A DNA stretch of 64,000 nt from Candidatus Methanomethylophilaceae archaeon (GTDB taxonomy: Archaea > Thermoplasmatota > Thermoplasmata > Methanomassiliicoccales > Methanomethylophilaceae), in the NCBI GenBank assembly GCA_017540825.1, contig JAFYAH010000001.1:34564-98563 (forward strand), given 5' to 3'. The notes under the pieces were generated by a model, which made no database searches, had not been told where the DNA came from, and was given only the letters and a program-made list of their open reading frames with translations. Numbering within the stretch: position 1 is the first letter of the stretch; each line of letters begins with the position of its first letter. Below are positions 26,281 to 34,200 of this stretch, piece after piece. A program made the position numbers and the translations under genes.

Positions 26281-27063
26281 ATGGAGTTCCCGCGGATAGT
26301 GAACGACCGGATATACAAGACGTACGAGGCCCGCATCGAGAAAGAGGTCAAGGAGTGCGAGATCCCCCAGCACCTGGCCGTCATAATGGACGGCAACCGC
26401 CGCTACGCCCGCGAGGTCATGGGCACGGACGACGTGAACAAGGGCCACGAGCGCGGGAAGGAGAAGCTCAGGGAGGTCCTGGACTGGTGCATCGACCTGG
26501 ACATAAAGTACCTCACGGTGTACGCCTTCTCGATGGAGAACTTCAACCGCGAGGGGAGCGAGGTCGACTACCTGATGTCGATCCTGTCGGACGCCCTGAG
26601 GGAGTTCGCCGACGACAAGCGGGTGGAGAAGTACGAGGTCGCCATCCGCGTGATAGGGGACGTCTCTCTCCTTCCGGAGTTCGTGAAGGAGTCGATGGAG
26701 TACGCGTACGAGAAGACCAAGGGCTACAGCAGGTACTTCCTGAACCTCGCCATAGCCTACAGCGGCCGCCAGGACATCACGGAGGCGGTCCGCGCCATAT
26801 CCCAGGACGTCCTGGACGGGAAGATATCGGTGGACGACATCGACGAGGGGATGATAAGCGAGCGCATGTCCATGTCGGACATCCCCGACCCGGACCTCGT
26901 CCTCCGCACCTCGGGGGAGATCCGCGTGTCCAACTTCCTGCTGTGGCAGATAGCCTATTCCGAGCTGTACTTCACCGACGTCTACTGGCCGGGTTTCAGG
27001 TACATAGACCTCCTGAGGGCGATAAGGACGTACCAGCAGCGCCACAGAAGGTTCGGGAAGTGA
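26281..27063 (+). CDS. uppS: cis-Prenyltransferase, polyprenyl diphosphate synthase UppS
   Basis: 260 residues. The hallmark VIMDGNRRYA (catalytic Asp) lies near residues 34-43, followed by YAFSMENFNR, NLAIAYSGRQDI and the C-terminal LVLRTSGEIRVSNFLLWQ with ELYF. It makes the long cis-polyprenyl carrier used for glycan export, relevant to glycosylating surface proteins like those encoded here. It starts 4 bp after mmp11; the radical SAM gene follows 3 bp later. Confidence 0.95.
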   Translation: MEFPRIVNDRIYKTYEARIEKEVKECEIPQHLAVIMDGNRRYAREVMGTDDVNKGHERGKEKLREVLDWCIDLDIKYLTVYAFSMENFNREGSEVDYLMSILSDALREFADDKRVEKYEVAIRVIGDVSLLPEFVKESMEYAYEKTKGYSRYFLNLAIAYSGRQDITEAVRAISQDVLDGKISVDDIDEGMISERMSMSDIPDPDLVLRTSGEIRVSNFLLWQIAYSELYFTDVYWPGFRYIDLLRAIRTYQQRHRRFGK

Positions 27064-27066
27064 GAG

Positions 27067-28854
27067 ATGCCCCGCTGCGACGCGATATTCCTCCACGCCC
27101 CCAGCGTCTACGACTTCCGCAGGAAGCCCATATTCTACGGCCCGGTCAGCGACGTCATCCCGTCCTCGCCCGTGTTCGAGATGTACCCCGTGGGTTTCAT
27201 GACCATCTCCTCCCACCTGGAGGCGGCGGGGTTCAGGACGAGGATAGCCAACATAGCCGTCCAGATGCTAGCAAGCGACAGGTTCGACGCGGAGAAGAAG
27301 ATAAAGGGCCTCGACGCGGACGTGTTCTTCATCGACCTGCACTGGATGCCGCACGCCCACGGGGCCTTGGAGCTGGCCAAGATAGTCAAGAGGCTCCATC
27401 CGGAGTCCAAGGTTGAGCTCGGCGGGCTGACGTCGTCCTACTTCCACGAGGAGCTCATCCGCCGCCCGGAGGTGGACATGGTCATGCGCGGGGATACCAC
27501 AGAGGTCCCGACCGTCATGATGATGGAGGCCCTACAGAAGGGCGGCGACCTGTCGAAGGTGCCGAACCTGACGTGGAAGGACGGGTCCGGGAAGGTCCGC
27601 GTCAACGACTTCGGCTATTCCCTGGAGTCTCTGGACGAGGTCATCTTCGACTACGGCACCATGATAAAGTGCACCATGCGCAACATGGATGTCAAGGGGG
27701 CGCTGCCGTGGTACGGGTGGGACAAGGTCCCCCTGACCTCCGTGTTCACCGTCAGGGGATGCTCCGTGAACTGCGCCGAGTGCGGGGGCTCGCACTACGC
27801 CAACGGGAAGGTCGTCTGCAGGAAGGCGCCGGCGTTCAGGAGCCCGGAGAGGCTGGCGGACGACATGGAGATGATACAGTCCTACTTCGACACGCCGGTG
27901 TTCATAGTCGGAGACCTCAGGCAGAGGGGGATGTCCTACGCGGAGCGCTTCCTGGAGGAGTGCCGCGCCAGGAGGATAAGGAACCACGTGGTGGTGGAGC
28001 TGTTCAACGGCGCCACGCCGGAGTACTTCCAGATGCTGGACAGGACCTTCGAGGGAGGGTGGTCCATAGAGTTCTCCCCCGACTCCCATGACGAGAAGGT
28101 CAGGTTCGCGCTAGGGAAAGGTTACACCAACGAGAACATAGAGAAGACGGTGGCCGCGTCCTTCAGGAACGGGTGCAGCAGGTTCGACCTGTTCTACATG
28201 AACGGCCTCCCGTTCCAGGACAGGGAGTCCGCCCTGGACAGCGCGAGGGCCGCAGAGCGCCTCTGGAGCCTGGTCGGCCGCGACGACCGCCTGTTCATCT
28301 ACAACGCCCCGTTCGCGCCGTTCGTCGACCCCGGCAGCCGCGCCTTCGAGGAGCCGGAGAAGTGGGGCTACAGGCTCCGCGCCCGCACCCTGGAGGACCA
28401 CAGGAAGCTTCTCGACAGCCCCTCGTGGAAGCACGTGCTCTCCTACGAGACGGAATGGATGACCCGCGACGACGTAGCAGAGATATCCTACGACGCGGCG
28501 AACATCCTGGCCCGGGCGGAGCACGGCGCAGGCCGCATAGACGACGCCGAGCTCAAGGGGAGGACGGAGAGGACGGAGTTCGCCAGGGAGCTCATGCACC
28601 GGGTGGACAGGATACTGGAGATCCCCGACGAGGAGGAGAGGGAGGCCCGCCTATGGGAGACCAAGGACGAGGGCACCAGGATGATGAACTCCACCGTCTG
28701 CAACAAGAAGGACCTCGACTGGGAGACGGGCTCCATCTGGAGCAACGCCCCCCGCATCGGGGTCTCGCTGCTGAAGTCGTTTTTCAAGCGTCGATCGTCT
28801 CTTGCTCATGCTGCGGGACTTAGCGATGGTCTCGTCCACCGCGGCTATCACTGA
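27067..28854 (+). CDS. B12-binding/radical SAM protein (Ta0216-type)
   Basis: 595 residues. N-terminal cobalamin-binding-like domain (about 1-170: APSVYDFRR, VELGGLTSSYF) then a radical SAM domain whose cluster motif CSVNCAEC near residue 235 is the Cx3Cx2C signature. It resembles the Ta0216 family of Thermoplasmata and methanogens; the substrate is unknown. The last ~25 residues (RSSLAHAAGLSDGLVHRG) are read from DNA antisense to proC, so the original stop seems lost and the gene now overlaps proC by 204 bp. Confidence 0.82.
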   Translation: MPRCDAIFLHAPSVYDFRRKPIFYGPVSDVIPSSPVFEMYPVGFMTISSHLEAAGFRTRIANIAVQMLASDRFDAEKKIKGLDADVFFIDLHWMPHAHGALELAKIVKRLHPESKVELGGLTSSYFHEELIRRPEVDMVMRGDTTEVPTVMMMEALQKGGDLSKVPNLTWKDGSGKVRVNDFGYSLESLDEVIFDYGTMIKCTMRNMDVKGALPWYGWDKVPLTSVFTVRGCSVNCAECGGSHYANGKVVCRKAPAFRSPERLADDMEMIQSYFDTPVFIVGDLRQRGMSYAERFLEECRARRIRNHVVVELFNGATPEYFQMLDRTFEGGWSIEFSPDSHDEKVRFALGKGYTNENIEKTVAASFRNGCSRFDLFYMNGLPFQDRESALDSARAAERLWSLVGRDDRLFIYNAPFAPFVDPGSRAFEEPEKWGYRLRARTLEDHRKLLDSPSWKHVLSYETEWMTRDDVAEISYDAANILARAEHGAGRIDDAELKGRTERTEFARELMHRVDRILEIPDEEEREARLWETKDEGTRMMNSTVCNKKDLDWETGSIWSNAPRIGVSLLKSFFKRRSSLAHAAGLSDGLVHRGYH

Positions 28855-29589
28855 CGAGCGGAGGCCGCCGTCCTCCAGCGCCTTTACGCCCACGATGGTC
28901 GTCCCGGCGGGGGAGCAGACCTCGTCCTTGAGCTGGTCGGGGTGCTTCCCGGTCTCCAGGACCATCTTGGCGGCCCCGAGCATGGACTGGGCCGCCAGCC
29001 TTATCGAGTCGGAGCGGGACAGCCCGTTGAGAACCCCCGCATCCGCCATGGCGTCGATGACCATGTACATGAAGGCGGGCGAGCTCCCGGCGATTCCGGT
29101 TATCGCGTCCATGTCCGACTCGGGCACCTCGACCGCCAGGCCCACTGCCTCCAGCATCTCGGCCACCTGGTCCTCCTCGTCGGCCGTGAGCCCGGGGCCG
29201 CAGGCGTAGCCCATGGCGCCCTCGAGGACCATGCAGCAGTGGTTGGGCATGACCCTGACGATTTTTGATCTCGGGGCGTAGCCCTTCAGGGACTCGACGG
29301 TGAGGCCGGCGACTATGCTGACTATGACCTTCCCCACGCAGTCGAGGCCTTCGGCGAAGACCTCCGGGACGTTCTTCGGCTTGACTGCCAGGACCAGCAT
29401 GTCGGCCTTCTTCGACATATCTGCGGCGGTCTCGTACATGCTTATGCCGTACGTCTCCCACATCCGGATGCGGGTCTTCTCGGACGGGGCGCACGCGACC
29501 ACCTGGTCCCTGGAGAACACGTTCTTCTGGATCAGCCCGCCTATCAGGGCCTCGGCCATCTTTCCTGCGCCTATGAATCCTATCGTCAT
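28651..29589 (-). CDS. proC: Pyrroline-5-carboxylate reductase
   Basis: The family-like part is residues 1-~267: Rossmann motif MTIGFIGAGKMAEALIGG, AVKPKNV, and the signature EVCSPAGTTIVGVKALEDGG. It reduces pyrroline-5-carboxylate to proline. Normal ProC ends near DETIAKSRSMSK; here the frame runs ~45 codons on, antisense to the radical SAM gene, and closes only at a TAG (28653-28651). Both convergent genes have apparently lost their own stops, as after a small deletion at the junction near 28790. The enzyme core is intact. Confidence 0.88.
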   Translation of the reverse strand: MTIGFIGAGKMAEALIGGLIQKNVFSRDQVVACAPSEKTRIRMWETYGISMYETAADMSKKADMLVLAVKPKNVPEVFAEGLDCVGKVIVSIVAGLTVESLKGYAPRSKIVRVMPNHCCMVLEGAMGYACGPGLTADEEDQVAEMLEAVGLAVEVPESDMDAITGIAGSSPAFMYMVIDAMADAGVLNGLSRSDSIRLAAQSMLGAAKMVLETGKHPDQLKDEVCSPAGTTIVGVKALEDGGLRSSVIAAVDETIAKSRSMSKRRSTLEKRLQQRDPDAGGVAPDGARLPVEVLLVADGGVHHPGALVLGLP

Positions 29590-29939
29590 GCGCTGCCGTA
29601 TTTTCTCAGGATAGATAATACCGACCTAGAGGCTCACTGTCGTGCATCAATCTTCGCTTCGTTGCGTTCCGGATGACCCCTGTCGTCTCTCGCCGAAGAT
29701 CCTCGAGGACAGTGGGGGACACCTCAAGAGAGATGCCATCTGCCATTATTCAAGCTCGATTGAACTGGCGTCTTGGATGATAGGTTTAAGACTTCTGGTT
29801 TGCATAACGTCGTGTGCATGCTTTGGTCGTTTGTCCAACTATCTCCTGCGAGACCAGAGGGGAAGACGGTTCCGAACAAATTATATCAGCTGATTCTATA
29901 AACTTATCAGGTCAATCCGAGTTCGGGCCCATTCCGGCC
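29590..29939. other. Intergenic region upstream of the DGR template
   Basis: 350 bp between proC and the template repeat. Short open frames exist but none resembles a known protein, and no avd-type accessory gene of DGRs is present. AT-rich boxes at 29878-29887 and 29895-29903 just before the template could start the template RNA. The first 250 bp show no recognisable feature. Confidence 0.5.
29878..29903 (+). promoter_or_regulatory. Probable promoter of DGR template RNA and reverse transcriptase
   Basis: Two TATA-like boxes, AAATTATATC and TCTATAAAC, lie 37-62 bp before the template repeat; initiation ~25 bp downstream would place the RNA start just ahead of the template. Confidence 0.45.
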
Positions 29940-30073
29940 GTCTGGTCCAACTCCGGCTGGTGCTCTCTGAACGTGGGCGGCAACTGGAACAACGGCTCCA
30001 ACGCCGGTCTCGCCAACGCGAATGGCAACAACAGCCTTTCGAACTCGAACTCCAACATCGGGGCCCGCCTGGC
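29940..30073 (+). repeat. DGR template repeat (TR)
   Basis: Non-coding template for mutagenic retrohoming. 44 codon-like triplets are co-linear with the variable repeat at 32484; 13 are AAC or AAT, the classic way a DGR template encodes adenines that become random bases. Reading the triplets gives GGNWNNGSNAGLANANGNN, the consensus seen in C-type-lectin DGR targets. It ends in a G/C-only stretch GGGGCCCGCCTGGC shared exactly with the variable repeat, the expected initiation-of-homing element. It lies 166 bp before the reverse transcriptase. Confidence 0.93.
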
Positions 30074-30238
30074 ATGCGGCATCGCGACTGTCTATGATAA
30101 CAAGATCATGCTCGGATGCGACCTTGCCCCTTGGCAGAAAAGAGATGCAAGCGACAGTCGTTCGGTTGGTAGGAACGGAAAGGGATCCTCGAACGAAGAC
30201 CGGACTGATGTCAGTAGGTTCCCTAAGGCGGAAGTGAA

Positions 30239-31189
30239 ATGAGGAGCATCGGAAATCTATGGTCCCATGTTGTGGACATGGACAACCTCGAAGAAGCGGC
30301 GAGGCGGGCGTGCTGCTCGCGGAAGGACCGGGCAGAGGTGGAGGATTTCCTGAGCGACAAGGAGGGCAAGCTATCCTGCTTGAAGGAGCTGCTGGAGAGC
30401 GGCTGGTACCGTTCTTCCGAGTACCGCATGTTCATCGTCAACGAGAAGGGGAAGGAGAGGCTGGTCGCAGACCTTCCGCTGTATCCCGACAGGATAGTCC
30501 ACTGGGCCGTATGCCTCGTCGCGGAAGGGCCTCTGAACCGGAAGCTGATAGACCAGACGTTCGGGTCAAGGCCAGGGACCGGATACCACGACGCCGTCCG
30601 GCTGGTGTCCGACTATATCGCAAGGGATGCGAGGATAAAGTTCGTTCTGTCCGTGGACATCAGGCACTTCTTCGCATCTATAGACAAGCAGGTCCTGAAG
30701 TGCAAGCTCAGGGCGGTCCTGAAGGACCGCCATCTGCTGAGGCTCCTGGATGCTATAATCGACGACTACAGGCTGTCTGGGATACCTATAGGCAACAGGA
30801 CCTCGCCGATGCTGGCAAACCTTTACCTTTCGGAGATCGACCATCTCCTGAAGGAGGAGCATCATTGTCATTATTACGTCCGCTATATGGACGATATCGT
30901 GATCCTCGGGTACTCCAAGCCATGGTTGCACAGGATAAGGGACGTCTTATCGGGGTATCTCGAAGACATCGGCCTGACCATGAAGAGCAACTGGCAGGTG
31001 TACCCCATCGATTCGAGGGGAACATCGTTCCTCGGATACCGCATATTCTCCGATCATGTCCTTCTGAAGAAGGACACGAAGTCGAGGATGAAGCGGGCCG
31101 CAGGAAGGATAGCAGAGAGACTGGAGGACCCCGACTATGTCATGGACCGCCATGACCTGGGGGTCGTGAATTCCTACCACGGGTGCTGA
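30239..31189 (+). CDS. DGR reverse transcriptase (C-terminally frameshifted)
   Basis: 316 residues. RT motifs: LSVDIRHFFASID (motif A Asp), GIPIGNRTSPMLANLYL (motif B, close to the DGR form IGNxTSQxxAN, with Pro for Gln), YVRYMDDIVIL (catalytic YMDD) and GTSFLGYRIF. It should copy the template RNA with adenine-specific errors. The frame stops at TGA 31187-31189 right after NSYHG; shifting one base restores KWCDGVNLERTVLAPLW and ends at 31284 with an ATGA overlap on the target gene. One missing G near 31185 explains this. GCGGAAG precedes the ATG. Confidence 0.92.
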   Translation: MRSIGNLWSHVVDMDNLEEAARRACCSRKDRAEVEDFLSDKEGKLSCLKELLESGWYRSSEYRMFIVNEKGKERLVADLPLYPDRIVHWAVCLVAEGPLNRKLIDQTFGSRPGTGYHDAVRLVSDYIARDARIKFVLSVDIRHFFASIDKQVLKCKLRAVLKDRHLLRLLDAIIDDYRLSGIPIGNRTSPMLANLYLSEIDHLLKEEHHCHYYVRYMDDIVILGYSKPWLHRIRDVLSGYLEDIGLTMKSNWQVYPIDSRGTSFLGYRIFSDHVLLKKDTKSRMKRAAGRIAERLEDPDYVMDRHDLGVVNSYHGC

Positions 31190-31280
31190 AATGGTGCGAC
31201 GGCGTCAACCTCGAGCGTACCGTTCTGGCGCCTCTGTGGGATGCCAATGAAAAGAACAAAGGAAAACAAGGAGAGATTGA

Positions 31281-34200
31281 ATGATGAAAGACAAAAGGAT
31301 GGCCATTATGGCTCTTCTTTCGGTGCTACTGATGGCATTCACGCCATTGGCCGTAGCCGGCAGCGGTTCCGACGCGGTTTCGTCCGGCGGCGTGTCGCCA
31401 TTACCGGAGCCTGTGGACTACATGTACGTTTTAACCACAGATTCGAACAACATTCAGATAACGAGCGTCAAGGCTTCGGTGAACGGGTCTGCATTGGAAG
31501 TGAAATCGTCCGCGAGGACTTCGTCGGCGTCGATACCTGATTTCTGGGCGTTCGACAGGAACACTGGGATGGGGCCGTTCAACTCGTTCTATGCGGCTAT
31601 CAACCTGTATTCAGGCTCTGGTCTCGGCACAGATAACGGGGAGACAAAGCTGAGCAACATCGCAGGCGCGATAGCTTTCGTTTTGGATCCCTACGATTTA
31701 TCCAAGACGCTGAAGGGGACTGTGTTCGATAAGACGAAGTACAACGTAATGCTGATAGTCCCGACGGTCTACTGGAAGGCCGACGGAACCACGCTGTACC
31801 TGTCGAGCTCGTCCAGCTACAATGCCGGCGGGACGTCCGTGTCCGGAATGATAGCATATGCGCACTCCGCAGGGGACGGTAAGGCGTTCACTAACGTCTA
31901 TCCGTATATCGGCATAGGCGTGTACGAGGCATCCCTTGACAGCGGGATGCTGCTCTCCAAGAGCGGCATGGCGCCTGCTGCGAGCAAGACGAACGACCAG
32001 TTCAAGGGCTATGCGGATGCCCTCACGCCCGCGGCGAACTCTGACTACCAGCAGTGGAACTTCTACCAGTGGACCCTGTACAAGATGATGGCGTACACGG
32101 TCATGGGCACCAAGAACTCCCAGATGATGATGGGGAGCGGGCCTGTCAGCGGGTCGTCCGCTTCCACCACCGGTCTGGCCGACTCCGCGGGGCCGTACGC
32201 CAGCGCTACTTCCTCGTACTCCAAGCTGTTCATCGAGAACTCCTGGGGGTCTCTGTTCGAGTTCGTGGGCGACACGGCGTTCAGCGACGGGGCCCTCTGC
32301 ACCGGCAACGCGCTCGGCGGCACCACTCTGGACAGCGCGGGTGCGAGGCAGACTTCCGCCGGTGCGTCCCTGCCGCCGCATGGATGGATCTCCGGCGCCA
32401 GCGCCTCGTCCGAGACCTGGGACCTCCCGGTCTCGTCGCAGTCGTCCGACAACAGTTCCGACTTCTCTGCTCCGGGCGACTACGTCTGGTCCGTCTCCGG
32501 CTGGCGCTCTCTGTTTGTGGGCGGCCGCTGGGACTACGGCTCCTCCGCCGGTCTCGCCTACGCGGATGGCGACTTCAGCCTTTCGTTTTCGATCTCCGCC
32601 GTCGGGGCCCGCCTGGCCTACGTCATGGCCGCCGATGCGGCGGCCCTGATACAGGTGCAGTACACGTACCATCCCAATAGCGAAGCCGGATCACCAATGG
32701 TTCTGAACCAATCGATCCTTGAGCCTGTGCATGATTGCATGTTTGACGCCCCCCGGGGGAAGGCGTTCTCGGGATGGAATACGGAGGCTGATGGAACAGG
32801 CATACAGTATTCCTATCGCGACATCCACATCCCGTCGGCGAGTGAAGTCAGTAGTGGAATATCTCTCTACGCTCAATGGGAGGATGTTTCTGGTGTTATC
32901 CCCGAAGGAAAAGAGTATATGTACGCGCTGTCCACGGACGATGCCAACATCGCTGTTACGAAGGTACAAGCGTCTGAGAACGGTTCTCGTCTGATGGACA
33001 TATATTCTGGAACAAACACGAAGAAAGGTAACATAGACGGTTATTGGGACTTTGACCGCATCACCGGCATGGGGCCGTTCAATTCGTTCTATGCGGCCAT
33101 CAACATCAAAAGCGGCAAATTTGTCGACAGCGGGGAGACCAAGCTGAACTCTGCGGTTGGGACTATAGCGTTCGTATTGAACCCGTACGACCTGTCAAAA
33201 ACCATAAAGGGGACCGTATACACGAAGAGTGACTACAACGTCATGCTGATAGTACCAACGGTTTACTGGAAAGTCGAAGGGATTACGCTGTACCTTTCGA
33301 GTTCGCCGAGCTATGGTGCAGGCGGGACGTCCGTGTCCGGCATGACGGCCTACGCCCACTCCGCAGGAGACAACAAGGCGTTCACAAACGTCTATCCGTA
33401 CATAGGGATAGGCGTGTACGAGGCGACAGTCTCGGATGGAAAGCTCCTGTCAATGAGCGGCCAAAAGCCTACAGCAAGTAGGACGAACGACCAGTTTAAA
33501 ACGTATGCAGATGCGCTCGTCCCTGCAGCGAACTCCGATTACCAGCAATGGAACTTCTATCAGTGGACCCTGTACAAGATGATGTCGTACACGGTCATGG
33601 GAACCAAGAACTCCCAGGCGCTGATGGGCGACGGGCCAGTTAGCGGGTGGTCCGCTTCCATGACCGGCCTGGCCGACTCTGCAGGGCCGTACGCAAGTGC
33701 AACTCCTTCGTACTCTAAGATTCTAATAGAGAACCCCTGGGGTTCTTTGTACGAGTCCGTAGGCGACACATGTTTTTACGACCGCGAGATTTACACTGGA
33801 AATGCCTTGGGTGGCCAGAATCTGGGGAACCAGGTGTCGACTGGATATAGTATACCTGAGCTAGAAAAGGGTTGGATAAGTACCACTTATATGGCTTCTG
33901 AATTGTGGGATCTGCCGAAATCGTACCAGTCTTCCGACAACAGCTCCAGCATTTTTGCTCCGGGCGATTACAGCTGGTCTGGTCCTGGCTGGTGCTATCT
34001 GTATGTTGGCGGTTGCTTTTATAATATATCCCCAGCTGGGATTGCCTCTGCATCCTGCGATACCAATTTCTCGTATTCACACGGATCCGTCGGGGCTCGT
34101 CTGGCCTACGTCATGGCTGACGATGCAGTTGCTCCTGCGATGTATAAAGGTGGACTCGCTTACATTTCAGTATCAGGAGGGGTGACCGTCTCAGACGTTG

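Noticed and set aside
29814..30242. 142-residue open frame covering the DGR template
   Set aside because: Its only recognisable part is the template read in the same frame as the target. No start signal or conserved context supports translation; the template is better explained as non-coding.
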